This document shows positions 1 through 15,274 of a stretch of 64,000 nucleotides of DNA, in pieces. Both the position numbers and the translations under genes were made by a program. A model generated the notes under the pieces. The model saw nothing but the letters and a program-made list of their open reading frames with translations. It had not been told where the DNA came from and made no database searches. The DNA comes from Antedon mediterranea (lineage: Eukaryota > Echinodermata > Crinoidea > Comatulida > Antedonidae). The stretch spans positions 18,669,001-18,733,000 of the forward strand of contig NC_092673.1 of NCBI RefSeq assembly GCF_964355755.1, in the 5' to 3' direction. Every line of letters begins with the position of its first letter. Position 1 is the first letter of the stretch.

Positions 1-2037
1 GGAAAGTTTTTAGCTACATTTGAAAATAAGTCCCAGAGGATGGGTGTATTGTAATGTTATCAGAATTATGGCAATTGTTTGTAGTGGGAAAGTTTTAAAA
101 CTACATTTGAAATATTTGCTAATAATATCACATGCTATTAAAGATATACTTATTTTCCCCCTGACAAAAGTAATTTTGACAAATATTTTGGTTGAATATG
201 CAATTTTAATGTCACACATAATAGTTTCACCAAAAATTGGATTGAAAAAAAATGATATAGTGCATACCCAAAAAAACTGTAATTCAAAGCAAAAAATAGG
301 CTGGAAGTCAATAGTGGGGTTCACATGGAACATATATGTCTAGAAGAAGTGGATTTAACAATTTTCTACTAACTGGACTAACCTTGACAAATCCCGTTCT
401 TTGGTACAATTACCGGTATGTCTAGTTAATTAAATTTCATAAAATCCTGGTATTGGAGATTTTAAATGCTATTTTATGTAAAAAAAAAATCATCTATTTC
501 TTTTATTTATCCCGATGTTGTTTACTTTTAACTTCTGATTACAAACAATTGGTCATTTTACTTTCTGTGTTAAATTTTGTATTCTATTTTTCAGTATAGT
601 AAATATTTTAGGCCTACCATCTTCTAATATCTATTAGACCTCTGTCCTCGTCAGACATAGTTCATTTAATTTTTTAGGACATTTTATGGGGTACACAATG
701 AAGAATGACCATATTCTTTGCAATTCAAATGTTAAATATGAAAATGAAATGGGTTAAAAAATTCTTCAATTTCATTGGTGCAAATGAGGCTAAAGGCCAC
801 CCGCTGGGTTGTTAATTGGATTACCCTCATAAAATAACTGGCTATCCTTGGATTTACTTCTAAATCCAAGCAGCAATAATTGTCCAGAAAAAAAACATCA
901 TCCGGACATAATTGAGCGTTCACATCCAAATTATGGTGAGATCATGTAGATAATCTACTTAAATTAACTAGCCATAGTTCGATGTGAACGCCACTACTGT
1001 TTATTTTGTCTTTAAAGTGATATTTACTCTATTTTTTAGATTAGCTCTTTGATTAAACACCTCTTCCAATGCAGTGAAGATCTTAAGTGTCGCCTTACTA
1101 ATCTTCCTTAACTTCTCTTTGAACGATCGTAATCAATATTTGTTGAGGTATAATATTTCCCTCTAATATGGTAATGCCTGTTTCATTGAGTCAAATGCTT
1201 TCTGATAATCTCTAAATCAAAGATTTGGTGATATTCATTTCCTTTTTATTTTAGTTGATTGACAAACTGTATAAGATGGTACTGTATAAAGCCTTATATA
1301 TTGGTTTATTTACTTCTAGTCGGTCTCTGATTTTGTTTTTTGATTACTTTTGTAAATTATGTGTGTACATGTGATAATGTTCGTTTGGTCGGTAATGGTT
1401 GATGTCAGTTTTGTCATGTTTTTGTGGATTAAAGTATAATTATCATTGCTTCTCTTAATTTCTTCTGGTTTCAAAGATTTTGTTGTATAGTGTTATGAGC
1501 TGGATGTGTTATTGCCTCATCAAGCCAAGATGGTAATTTTGACTGCTCACTGGTTTGTTTTCCTTTTATATTCCACTACAGTATGTTCTTGAAAAGAAAT
1601 CAGCTTTGTAATTAATTTGTCTTTGATCCTTTTCAGATTTCTAATATTTTAAACATATGTTTTTCTTTTCTTCGCTTTTTCCTCACTTTTTCCTCACTGT
1701 TTAAACATTTTATTTTTTCAGCATACTTCAAGCAATTAGGTCATATGTTTTATGAGTATCAAATCACATTGGTTAATTATTCTTTTCTTTCTTTAAGATC
1801 CTGATTTTCTTTCTTTTTTTAAAATGTTATTTAAGTTTTAAGTTTATCTAATTTTTTGTTGATATTAAGTGTTGCTCTTACGGTGTAGGCCTACCATGCG
1901 ATGGAATTATATATTGAAATTAAATTAAACATTAAGTTTTAAGAAAATTGTAAAAGGCTAAATAGGATATTGAATGTAGTTCTGGTCCATTAAATCTATA
2001 TTTTAGGTATATTATTATAAGTATGACACACGCACGC
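1..2037. other. Non-coding AT-rich sequence
   Basis: No gene recognised. The first 120 bases contain two diverged copies of a phrase around gggaaagttttaaaactaca. Bases about 225-300 resemble the interior of the small MITE at 50432-50745 (ttggat-gaaaaaaaa, aattcaaagcaaaaaat), so part of this stretch is probably an old copy of that element. Confidence 0.4.
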
Positions 2038-2041
2038 TTAA

Positions 2042-2665
2042 AGCCCCATTCCCTACGTTTTTTAGATCTAATTTAAGATCACAAACTATATTTAATGTAA
2101 AAATAATACTATATGGTCCTATTGCAATAACTTTTTTCGTTTTTAAACGGTTAAAAATGTGAAAAATAAATCGATTCTAATAATTATAGCGGCCCGCTAT
2201 AAATCCCAAAATGCATTGCGCGCGGATTGATATTTTTGTTTTTCACCTGTAATTCGCCCACTTTTCGATCGATCGTGAAGCCAAAACAAATGGAAGACTC
2301 CTAACTTTTCAGCGAAAATACCGGGTTTTCCCCAATTTGTATCAACGGAGTCTGGCAAAAATAGAAAGACAATTAATGCAGCAACTATACAACGTCAGGC
2401 TAGGTATATAGCTAGCGTACGATGTTCGTATGTTATCGATGTTTACCAGCTAGGCCTACAAAACTAAGCCTAGCTAGGCTAGGCCTAAGACCGTCCACGA
2501 GAGGTCGATCGCCGCGAGCTATTTAGGTAGTGCATTGTTTCTCACTTTTTATCATAATTTACCATAAAACGTACATTTAAGACAAGGAATGACATGGTTT
2601 AATGTTTTTAAAGTGATATATGTATTATTTTTCAAAAAACGTCCAAAATTGCAGGGAAGGGGTCT
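2042..2665. mobile_element. TTAA-flanked inverted-repeat element (624 bp)
   Basis: Ends read agccccattccct and, inverted, agaccccttccct; both ends abut TTAA (2038-2041 and 2666-2669). This fits a non-autonomous DNA transposon of a TTAA-targeting superfamily (piggyBac or Kolobok). The interior is richer in CpG and AGGCCT motifs than its surroundings. No transposase visible. Confidence 0.55.
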
Positions 2666-2679
2666 TTAACAGTATATCC

Positions 2680-3270
2680 TGGTCATACCTCAAACTGGCA
2701 TTTCCAGTAAAAATATGATAACATCTTCTATTAGAGCTAATATAAATGTTTACATTTTGAACATTTTGACACCAAATTGAACTTTTTATGACATTTGGTT
2801 ACAGAGATACAGACATATTTAAACATTAAAGGTCAAAGGTCAGTAAATGACATTTCCTGTGGATTTGGAAGAACATGTTTAATTAGAGTATATATAAATA
2901 TGTATGCTCTTAACAATTTGAAACAAATTTCAAGAAATTTTGACCAGTAGTTATTGAGATATAGTAAGCCGAAGTCAAAGGTCAAAACATTGAGAAATTA
3001 CATTTCCGGTCGTTTTTTTGAAAAAAGTTCTATTAGAACGAATATAAATATGTACCCTCTGATCTATTTGACATCAATATCATTTCAATTGTCAAACCCG
3101 TTGCGGAGATATGGCTGTTTAAGATAGAAATATAAAAATTGAGGTCAGAGGTCACAGAGGTCAAATCAGATTTCCAGTAACTTTGTTTTGGTATCTCCAT
3201 ATCATGTTCTATCAACATGCCAAAGGGCACACTTGTATCCACTATGGTAACATCATTTCCCCTTAGGGAC
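2680..3270. repeat. Diverged tandem repeat with AGGTCA direct repeats
   Basis: At least three diverged copies of a roughly 150-180 bp unit share (t)ctattagagc/taatataaatatgta, gagatat and a block of AGGTCA motifs followed by a(c/g)atttcc. AGGTCA-A-AGGTCA lies at 2830-2842; AGGTCA-G-AGGTCA-CAG-AGGTCA at 3142-3163. No coding potential seen. Confidence 0.45.
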
Positions 3271-4123
3271 TGGACTATATATCTACAACTCATCACCTTC
3301 CAGAATATGTAAGTAAAAAAAAGTTTACCTCGTAGTTTAGAATCTATGATTGTTTAAAAAAAGGCATAATTTTGACGAATTTTTGAATTATTTCTTTAAA
3401 AACACACACAAATTGTATAATTCGACGTGCTCGTATGACGTAATTTTAAGTCTAAATTGTTTTAAAATTTGATAAAAATACTATAAAAGGCTGGAAAGAC
3501 ATAATTCACGCAAAAAAAGATGTTTTTAGCGCTACGTGTGGACCACGCGCGTAAAATTGTTCGCGCGCGTGGGAATTTTTGACATGCTCAAAATGTCATG
3601 ATCAGCGTAGAAAGTTGATTAGAAATTAATTTTGCGCATTTTAAATTTTAAATGCGCGTGCGCGTAACTTCGTTTAAAAAATGCCATTTTTAGTGCACAA
3701 AAAGTTAGCGCAAGATATAAATTAAACTTTTGCTAAGTTTCAACTTACATAGTTATATGGTTTTCAAAATAGAGGAGAAATGCGCGTGCGCGCGTAACGT
3801 CTTGTAAAACATGGCATTTTTAATCCACAAAAAGTTTGCCCTTGATATGACTTAAATTTTCAGAAAGTGTCAAAATAAAATTATGCTTGGTTTTTAGCCT
3901 ATGATCAATCATAAAAAATCATAAAATCGCACGTAAGTCACATTGCGCAACTCTGACGTCATTCAAAATAGGAGGTTCACAACTTCACGTAAATTCCCAT
4001 ATGTTGACAAAGTTATGAAATGTTATGTTTACAAGTTTTTGAGATACGCGAGACACAAAAATGGAGGAGAAAGAAAGAAGAATAATATAAAGAAAAAAAA
4101 AAGATCCAGGACGATTACAAGGA

Positions 4124-4213
4124 GTTATCCGCTACTAAGCGGATAACTAATAAAGAAAAAAAAAAGAAAAGATCCTTACAATAACAAGGGCTTATCCGCT
4201 TGAGGCGGATAAC
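4124..4213. repeat. Paired 5'-end palindromes of the array
   Basis: Two hairpins of the form gttatccgc-n-gcggataac (4124-4147) and cttatccgcttgaggcggat (about 4191-4213) separated by an A-rich spacer, directly before CTAG at 4217. Read on the minus strand, this is a 5' end abutting the 3' end of the neighbouring element. Confidence 0.55.
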
Positions 4214-7200
4214 CAACTAGATTTGAACTCGTCACTTTGACGAGTTCAGGTTATCCGCGCAAACGCAATATGCACATACTTAACCATATGAACCTCGACA
4301 ATTATTATGCCATCCTATGACATGAAATACATGTTTACAGTACTGAATTGTACCTATTATATAGCATACATTATATTACAGTATTTTACAGAATAAACTG
4401 TATATGTTATATACAGTGTAGCATAGACAAAATTACGAGACCCATCTTTTAAATCCAATTATTAACACGATGACGTCATCAAATTGACATATAAAGATAA
4501 CAATTTTAGAAGATAATTATCTAATTAATTACATTAAAACAAATTTGAAAAATTTTGGCCACGTAAAAGTGAGATGCGCTCTATTTAATGTGATGAGCAA
4601 TAACGAAAGAGTAAAACATCCTATATTTTACATTCGTGTGGCCATACGATGACGTCATAACATCCGAGGGGTAAATATTCTGCATGAATTCATATCTACA
4701 ACAAATCTGCTTACATATCAAATTAAAAAAATTGGGGGTCATGGATGATCCTGAGGAGCTATAATAGATTTAAAAAAAGCATAATTTTGACAATATTTTG
4801 TCACTTTTGCAACTAAAATGCGCGCAAATTGTCTAAATCAACGTGTTCGTATGACGTCATTTTAATTTGAAATGATGTCAATCTTTTTTAAAATGACTAG
4901 GAAAGGCTGTAAAATTATAATTCAAGAGAAAAACACACGATTTTTATGCTCCGTGCGCACCTTACACGTAATTTTTTTCGCGCGCGTGGGAATTTTTGAC
5001 ATGCTCAAAATGTCATGATCAGCGTAGAAAGTTGATTAGAAATTAATTTTGCGCATTTTGAAATTTTAAATGCGCGTGCGCGCGTAACTTTTTGTGAAAC
5101 ATGCCATTTTTAATCCATAGAAAGTTTGCTCTTGATATGACTTAAATTTTCACCAAGCGTCAATATTAAATGACTTTTGGTTTTTAATCTATGATCAATC
5201 ATTGAAATTCATAAAATTGCGCGTAACTTACGCTGCGCGACTCTAAAGTAAAAAAACGAAATGTCCTGCACTTCTACAGTTAAAGGTCAATCTTCTGACA
5301 AAATTATACGATGTAATGTTGATAAGAATTTGAGATACACGTGACACAAAATTCTGGGAAAGAAAGAAGAACTAGACATGAAACTCGTCACTTTGACGAG
5401 TTAGTTATCCGCACGACAAACGCCACGTGCACGTCATACGTTGGGATATTGGACACAGAAAAAGATTATGGCATTATGACCTGAACTGAAGAATATGATA
5501 TGTTGTTATTACTGAATTCTGTTATTTTGTGTCATATAGTATACACAGTACAATCTGTATACATATCACATACAGTGTAGAATAGATGAAATTGCGGGAC
5601 CTGCTATTTATTCCAATTTTTAAAATGTTGACGGTTTCAAAATGAAACGTGAATGTAGCAATTTCGGAAGGAAATTATCTCAGCAGAAACATATTAACGT
5701 GTAGAAGAAATTTGAATACGTGAAATATTAATGCGCGCTCTTTTAAATGTAATGAACTATAACGCAAAAGATGAAAATATGACTTTGTTTATTTAACTGG
5801 CCATATGTTGACGTCACAACATCTGATTGGCAAAAAGTTCACATGATTTTGTATCTACAATACAATAGCTTCCTGAAAACGTTTTAATCGTGATTATCAC
5901 ATTTTATTCTTACAAGCTATAACAGATTAAAATTTACTGTAAAGATGAAATTAATGACCAACGTAATTTAAATTTTTAGGCATGATGACGTTAAAAAAAT
6001 TAAAAAAATTTTAATTCATGCAAAAGATAGTTGATTGACCAAGATTATATTAAAATCGGGGTGAAAATGGACAACGAATAAGTGGAGATGTGCTCTATTA
6101 AATGTGATGAGCAATAACGAAAGAGACAAAAATCCTATATTTTACATTCGTGTGGCCATACGATGACGTCACAATGTCCGGTTAGCCATATTAATGCATG
6201 ATCCGATATCTACAACTCATCAACTTCCAGAATATGTAATTTAAAAAAAAGTTCTCCACGTAGTTTAGAATCTATGACTGTTTAAAAATAGGCATAATTT
6301 TGACGAATTTTTGAACTTTTTCATAAAAAAAGCACGTAAAGTATCCAATTCAACGTGCCCGTATGACGTAATTGTAAGTCGAAATTGTTTTAAAATTGGT
6401 AAAATTACTATAAAAGGCTGGAAAAACATAATTCAATAAAAAAAAATACTTTTAGCGCTACGTGCGCACCACGCGCATACAATTGTTCGCGTGCGTGAGA
6501 AATTTTGACATGCTCAAAATGTCATGATCAGCGTAGAAAGTTGATAAAAAATTAATTTTGCGCATTTTGAATTTTAAATGCGCGTGCGCGCGTAACTTTG
6601 TGTAAAACACGCAATTTTTTTTCCACAGAAAGTTAGCGCATGATATAAATTAAACTTTTGCTAAGTTTCAATTTAAATTGTTATATGGTTTTCAATCTAT
6701 GTTAAATACGCGAAATTCATAAAATCGCGCGTAAGTCACGTTGCGCATTTCTGACGTCATTCACAATAGGAGATGCACAACTTCACGTGAATGGCCATAT
6801 GTTGACAAAGTTATGCAATGTTATGTTTACACGTTTTTGAGATACGCGAGACACAAAAGTAGAGGAGAAATGCGCGTGCGCGCGTAACGTCTTGTAAAAC
6901 ATGGCATTTTTAATCCACAAAAAGTTTGCCCTTGATATGACTTAAATTTTCACAAAGTGTCAAAACAAATTTATGCTTGGTTTTTAGTCTATGATCAATC
7001 ATAAAAAATCATAAAATCGCACGTAAGTCACGTTGCGCAACTCTGACGTCATTCAAAAATAGGAGGTGCATAACTTCACGTAAATGCCCATATGTTGACA
7101 AAGTTATGTAATGTTATGTTTACAAGTTTTTGAGATACGTGAGGCACAAAAATGAGGGAGAAAGAAATAAGAAAAAACTAGACATGAAACTCGTCACTTT

Positions 7201-10200
7201 GACGAGTTAGTTATCCGCACGACAAACGCCACGTGCACGTCATGCGTTAGAATTTTGCACACAGAAAAAGATTATGGCATTATGACCTGATCTGAAGAAT
7301 ATAATATGTTGTTAGTGCTGAATTCTATCAATTTTGTGTCATATAGTACAGTATAAACAGTATAATCTGTATACATATTACATACAGTGTAGAATAGGTG
7401 AAATTACGGGACCCGCCATTTATTCCATTTTTTAACATGGCGACGGTATCAAAATAAAACACTAAAATAACAATTTCGGAAGGATATTATCTCAGCAACA
7501 ACATATTAGCGAGTAGAAGAAATTTGAATACGTAAAATATAGATGCGCGCCCTTTTAAATGTGATGAAATATTACGCAAAATATGAAAATACGCCTTTTT
7601 TTATTCAACTGGCCATATGATGACGTCACAACATCCGATTGGCAAAATGTTTACATGAATTCGTATCTACAATCCCTTAGCTTTCAGAAAACGTTTTAAT
7701 CATGATTATCACTTTTTATTCTGATGAGCTATAACAGATTGAAATTTACTGTAAAGATAAAAATAAGTCACCCACGTTATTTACAATTTTCGACATGATG
7801 ACGTCATAAAAATTAAAATATTTTTAACTCATGCGAAAGATAGTTCGTTCACCTAGACAATATCAAAATCGGGGTGAAAATAAAAAATGGATAAGTGGAG
7901 ATGCGCTCTATTAAATGTGATGCGCTATGACGAAAGATATAAAAATCCTATATTTTATATTCGCGTGGCCATACGATGACCTTATAATGTCCGATTAGCC
8001 ATATTAAAGCATGATTCCATATCTACAACTCATCAACTTCCAGAATTTATAATTTAAAAAAAGTTCACCTCGTAGTTTAGAATCTATGAATGTTTAAAAA
8101 AAGGCATAATTTTGACAAATTTTGACAAATTTTTGAACTTTTTCATCAAAAACGCACGTAAATTATCCAATTGGATGTGCCCGTATGACGTAATTTTAGG
8201 TCAAAATTGTTCAAAAGTTGGTAAAATTACTAGAAAAGGCTGGAAAAACATGAATCACGCGAAAAAAATTTATTTTCAACGCTACGTGCGCACCGTGCGA
8301 GTAAAAATATGCGCGCGCGTGGGATTTTTTGACTTGCTCAAAATGACATGAAACGCGTAGAAAGTTGATTAGAAATTGATTTTTCGCATTTTGAAATTTT
8401 AAACGCCCGCGCGCGCGTAACTTCGTGTGAAACATGCCATTTTTTTTCCACAGTCAGTTAGCGCGAGATATAAGTTAAACTTTTGTTAAGTTTCAATTTA
8501 AATTGCTATATGGTTTTCGATCTATGTTAAATACGCGAAATTCGTTAAAACGCGCGTAAATCACGTTGCGCAATTCTGACGTCATTCACAATAGGAGGTG
8601 CACAATTTCACGTGAATGCCCAAATGTTGACAAAGTTATAAAATGTTTTGTTTACAAGTTTTTGAGATACGCGAGACACAAAATTGACAGAAAGAAAGAA
8701 TAATACAGAAAAAGATGATTTCATACAGTTACAAGGAGTTATCCGCTACTAAGCGGATAACTAAAAAAAAAAAAAAAAAAAAAAGTAACAGGACGATTAC
8801 AAGGAGTTATCCGCTACTAAGCGGATAACTAATAAGATAGAAAAACTAGATTTGAACTCGTCGAGTTCGGGTTATCCGCGCATACGCAACATGCACATAC
8901 TTTAAACTATATGAACCTCGACAATTATTATGCCATCCTATGACATGAAATAAATATTTTTACAGTGCTGAATTGTACCTATTTTGTAGCATACATCATG
9001 TTACAGTATTTACAGAATACACTGTATGTTATATACAGTGTAGCATAGACGGAATTTCGAGACCCATCTTTTAAATCCAATTATTAACACGATGACTCAT
9101 CAAATTGACATAAAAATAACAATTTTAGAAGATAATTATCTAATTAATTACATTAATACAAATTTAAAGAATTTTGGTCACGTAAAAGTGAGATGCGCTC
9201 TCGTTTAAACGCAATGAACTTTTACGCAAGAGGTGAAAATATGACTTTTTGAATTCAACTGGCCATATGATGACGTCACATTTTTTTCCACAGAAAGTTA
9301 GCGCATGATATAAATTAAACTTTTGCTAAGTTTCAATTTAAATTGTTATATGGTTTTCAATCTATGTTAAATACGCGAAATTCATAAAATCGCGCGTAAG
9401 TCACGTTGCGCATTTCTGACGTCATTCACAATAGGAGATGCACAACTTCACGTGAATGGCCATATGTTGACAAAGTTATGCAATGTTATGTTTGCACGTT
9501 TTTGAGATACGCGAGACACAAAAGTAGAGGAGAAATGCGCGTGCGCGCGTAACGTCTTGTAAAACATGGCATTTTTAATCCACAAAAAGTTTGCCCTTGA
9601 TATGACTTAAATTTTCACAAAGTGTCAAAACAAATTTATGCTTGGTTTTTAGTCTATGATCAATCATAAAAAATCATAAAATCGCACGTAAGTCACGTTG
9701 CGCAACTCTGACGTCATTCAAAAATAGGAGGTGCACAACTTCACGTAAATGCCCATATGTTGACAAAGTTATGAAATGTTATGTTTACAAGTTTTTGAGA
9801 TACGTGAGGCACAAAAATGAGGGAGAAAGAAATAAGAAAAAAAAAAAAAAAAAAAAAAAACTAGACATGAAACTCGTCACATTGACGAGTTAGTTATCCG
9901 CACCACGACAAACGCCACGTGCACGTCATAAGTTGGAATATTGCACACAGATAAAGATTATGGAATTATGACAAGAACTGAAGAATATGATATGCTGTTA
10001 GTGCTGAATTCTGTCAGTTTTGTGTCATATAGTATATACGGTACATGCAAACAGTATAATCTGTATACATATTACATACAGTGTAGAATAGGTGAAATTA
10101 CGGGACCCGCCATTTATTGCAATTTTTAACATGGCGACGGTATCAAAATGAAACACTTAGATAACAATTTCAGAAGGAAATAATCTCAGGAACAACATAT

Positions 10201-13200
10201 TAACGTGTAGAAGAAATTTGAATACGTAAAATATAGATGCGCACCCTTTTAAATGTGATGAACTATTACGCAAAATATGAAAATATGACTTTTTTTATTC
10301 AACTGGCAATATGATGACGTCACAACATCCGATTGGCAAAATGTTTACATGAATTCGTATCTACAATCCTATAGCTTCCAGAAAACGTTTTAATCGTGAT
10401 TATCACATTTTATTCTGATGAGCTATAACAGATTAAAATTTACTGTAAAGATAAATATAAGTGACCCACGTTATTTACATTTTTAGACATGATGACGTCA
10501 TAAAAATTAAAAAATTTTTACTCTTGCGTAAGATAGTTGATTGACCTAGAAAATTTCAAAATCTGGGTTAAAATGGAATACTGTTAAGTGGAGAGGCGCT
10601 CTATTAAATGAGATGCGCTATGACGAAAGATACAAAAATCCTATATTTTATATTCGCGTGGCCACACGATGACGTCACAATGTCCGGTTTGCCATATCAA
10701 TGCATGATTCCTTATCTACAACTTATCTTCCTGGATATGTAATTTAAACAAAGTTCACCTCGTAGTTTAGAATCTATGATTGTTTAAAAAAAGGTATAAT
10801 TTTGACAAATTTTTGAACTTTTTCCTCAAAAACGCACATAAATTATCCAATTCGACGTGCCCGTATGACGTAATTTGAAGTCGAAATTGTTTCAAAGTTG
10901 GTAAAATTACTTAATAAAAGGCTTGAAAACATAAATCACGAGAGAAAAATTGTTTTCAACGCTACGTTCGCACCGCGCGTGGGAATTTTTTACATGCTTA
11001 AAATGACATGAAACGCGTAGAAAGTTGATTAGAAATTGATTTTTCGCAATTTGAAATTTTAAACGCGCGTGCGCGCGTAACTTCGTGTGAAACATGCCAT
11101 TTTTCCCCCATAGTCAGTTAACGCAAGATATAACTTAAACTTTTTTTCAGTTTCAATTTAAATAGTTATATTGTTTTCGATCTATGTTAAAAACGCGAAA
11201 TTCGGAAAAACGCGCGCAAGTCATGTTGCGCAACTCTGACGTCTTTCAAAAATAGGAGGTGCACAATTTCAGGTAAATGCCCACATGTTGACAAAGTTAT
11301 GAAATGTTATGTTTACACATTTTTTAGTTACGCGAGACACAAAAATGACAGAAAGAAAGAAGAATACAGAAAAAAAAAAAAAAAAAAAAGATGATGAAAC
11401 AGGACAGTTACAAGGAGTTATCAGCTCAATGCGGATAACTAAAAAGTAACAGGACGATTACAAGGAGTTATCCGCTACTAAGCGGATAACTAATAAGATA
11501 GAAAAACTAGATTTGAACTCGTCGAGTTCGGGTTATCCGCGCATACGCAACATGCACATACTTTAAACTATATGAACCTCGACAATTATTATGCCATCCT
11601 ATGACATGAAATAAATATTTTTACAGTGCTGAATTGTACCTATTTTGTAGCATACATCATGTTACAGTATTTACAGAATACACTGTATGTTATATACAGT
11701 GTAGCATAGACGGAATTTCGAGACCCATCTTTTAAATCCAATTATTAACACGATGACATCATCAAATTGACATAAAAATAACAATTTTAGAAGATAATTA
11801 TCTAATTGATTACATTAATACAAATTTAAAGAATTTTGGTCACGTAAAAGTGAGATGCGCTCTCGTTTAAACGCAATGAACTTTTACGCAAGAGGTGAAA
11901 ATATGACTTTTTGAATTCAACTGGCCATATGATGACGTCACAACATCTGATTGACAAACTATTCACATGAATTCGTATCTACAATCCAATAGCTTCAAGA
12001 AAACGTTTTAATAATGATTATCACTTATAACTCTGACGAGCTATAACCGATTGAAATTTACTGTAAAGATAAAAATAAGTGACCCACGTTATTTACATTT
12101 TTAGACATGATGACGTCATAAAAATTAAAATATTTTTAACTCATACGAGAGATAGTTGATTGACCTAGACAGTATTAAAATATATGAGGAAATGGAATAC
12201 GTATAAGCGATATGCGCTCTATTTAATGTAATGAGCAATAACGAAACAGTAAAAAATCCAATATTTTACATTTGTGTGGCCATACGATGACGTCATAACA
12301 TCCGAGGGGTAAAGATTCTGCATGAATTCATATCTACAACATATCTGCTTACATATTAAATTTTAAAAAATGGGGGTAACGGTTGATCCTGAGGAGCTAT
12401 AATAGATTCAAAGTAGGCATAATTTTGACAATATTTTGTCTTTTTTTGCAACTAAAACGCACGCAAATTGTCTAAATCAACGTGTTCGTATGACGTCATT
12501 TTAATTTGAAATGATGTCAATCTTTTTTAAAATGACTAGGAAAGGCTGGAAAATCATAATTCAAGAGAAAAAAACATGATTTTCATGCACCGTGCGCACC
12601 ATACGCGTAAATTTTTTCGCACGCGCGGGAATTTTTGACATGCTCAAAATGTCATGATCAGCGTAGAAAGTTGATTAGAAATTAATTTTGCGCATTTTGA
12701 AACTTTAAATGCGCGTGCGCGCGTAACTTCTTGTAAAACATGTCATTTTTAATCCATAGAAAATTGACCCATGATATGAATTATAATTTTATTAAGTTTC
12801 ATGAAACAATATTTGTTGGTTCTAAAGTTATGATCAGTTATAGAAATTCATAAAATCGCGCGTAACTTACGCAACGCGTATCTGACATCGTCCAAAAGCT
12901 TGGCTGCACATCTACCCTTCAATGTCAATCTTTTTACCAAGTTATACAAAGTTATGTTCACAAGCAATAGAGATATGCTGGTCACAAAATCCGGGAAAGA
13001 AAGATTAACAAAGAAGATGAAAAAAAAAGATATTTACAATCACATATGGGTTATCCTGCAACTAAGTTGCGGATAACCAAAAAAAAAAAGATCCTTACAA
13101 TAACAAGGGGTTATCCGCCAAGTGCGGATAACCAACTAGATTTGAACTCGTCACTTTGACTAGTTCGGGTTATCCGCGCAAACGCAACCATGCACATACT

Positions 13201-15274
13201 TAACCATTTGAACCTCGACAATTATTATGCCATCCTATGACATGAAATAAATATGTTTACAGTGCTGAATTGTACCTATTATGTAGCATATCATATTACA
13301 GTATTTTACAGAATAAACTGTATATGTTATATACAGTGTAGCATAGACGAAATTACGAGACCCATCTTTTAAATCCAATTATTAACACAATGACGTCATC
13401 AAATTGAAATTTTAAACGTGCGTGCGCGCGTAACTTTTTGTGAAACATGCCATTTTTAATCCATAGAAAGTTTGCTCTTGATATGACTTAAATTTTCACC
13501 AAGCGTCAATATAAAATGACTTTTGGTTTTTAATCTATGATCAATCATTGAAATTCATAAAATTGCGCGTAACTTACGCTGCGCGACTCTAAAGTAAAAA
13601 AACGAAATGTCCTGCACTTCTACAGTTAAAGGTCAATCTTCTGACAAAATTATACGATGTAATGTTGATAAGAATTTGAGATACACGTGACACAAAATTT
13701 TGGGAAAGAAAGAAGAACTAGACATGTAACTCGTCACTATGACGAGTTAGTTATCCGCACGACAAACGCCACGTGCACGTCATACGTTGGAATATTCCAC
13801 ACAGAAAAAGATTATGGCATTATGACCTGAACTGATGAATATGATGTGTTGTTAGTGCTGAATTCTGTCAATTTTGTGTCATATAGTATATAGTACTTGA
13901 AACGGTATAATCTGTATACATATTACATACAGTGTAAAATAGGTGAAATTACGGGACCCCCGTTTATTCCTATTTTTAACATGGCGACGGTATCAAAATG
14001 AAACACTAAGATAGCAATTTCGGAAGGATATTATCTCAGTAATAACATATTAACATGTAGAAGAAATTAGAATACGTAAAATATAGATGCGCGCTCTTTT
14101 AAATGTGATGAACTATGACGCAAAAGATGAAAATACGACTTTTTTTATTCAACTGGCCATATGATGACGTCACAACGTCGGATTGGAAAAATGTTGACAT
14201 GAATTCGTATTTACAATACAATAGCTTCCAGAAAACGTTTTAATCATGATTACCGCTTTTTATTCTGACGAGCTATAACAGATTGAAAGTTACTATAAAG
14301 ATGAAAATAAGTGACCCACGTTATTTACATTTTTAGACATGATGACGTCAAAAAAATTAAAATATTTTTAACCCATGCGAAAGGTAGTTGATTGACCTAA
14401 AAAATATCAAAATCTGGGTTAAAATGAAAAAAGGGTAAGGGGAGATGCGCTCTATTAAATGTGATGCTCTATGACGAAAGATACAAAAATCCTATATTTT
14501 ATATTCGCATGGCCATACGATCACGTCAAAATATCCTGTTAGCAATATTGATGCATGATACGATATCTACAACTCATCATCTTCCAGAATACGTAATAAA
14601 AATAACTTTTACCGTTTAGTTTAGAAACTAAGACTGTTTTAAAAAAGGTATAATTTTGACAAATTTTAAGGAATTTTTGAACTTTTTCATCAAAAACGTA
14701 CGTAAATTATCCAATTCGACGTGCTCGTATGACGTTAATTTTAAGTCAAAATTGTTTAAAAGTTGGTAAAAGTACTTGAAAAGGCTGGAAAAACATAAAT
14801 CACGAGAACAAAATTGTTTTCAACGCTACGTGCGCACAGCGCGCGTAAAAATATGCGCTCGTGTGGGAATTTTTGACATGCTCAAAATGACATAAAACGC
14901 GTAGAAAGTTGATTAGAAATTGATTTTTCGCACTTTGAAATTTTAAACGCGCGTGCGCGCGTAACTTCGTGTGAAACATGCCATTTTTTTCCCACAGTCA
15001 GTTAGCGCAAGATATAACTTAAAGTTTTTCTAAGTTTCAAATTAAAATGTTATATGGTTTTCGATCTATGTTAAGTACGCGAAATTCATAAAAACGCGCG
15101 TAAGTCACGTTGCGCAACTCTGACGTCATTCACAATAGCAGGTGCACAAATTCACGTGAATGCCCACATGTTGAAAAAGTTATAAAATGTTATGTTTTTG
15201 AGTTACGCGTGACACAAAAATGACAGAAAGAAAGAAGAATACAGAAAAAAAAAAGATGATGAAACAGGACAGTT

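Noticed and set aside
20-343. Overlapping 107-codon ORFs on both strands at the window start
   Set aside because: Low-complexity AT-rich reading on both strands, no splice or domain support, and partial resemblance to a MITE interior.
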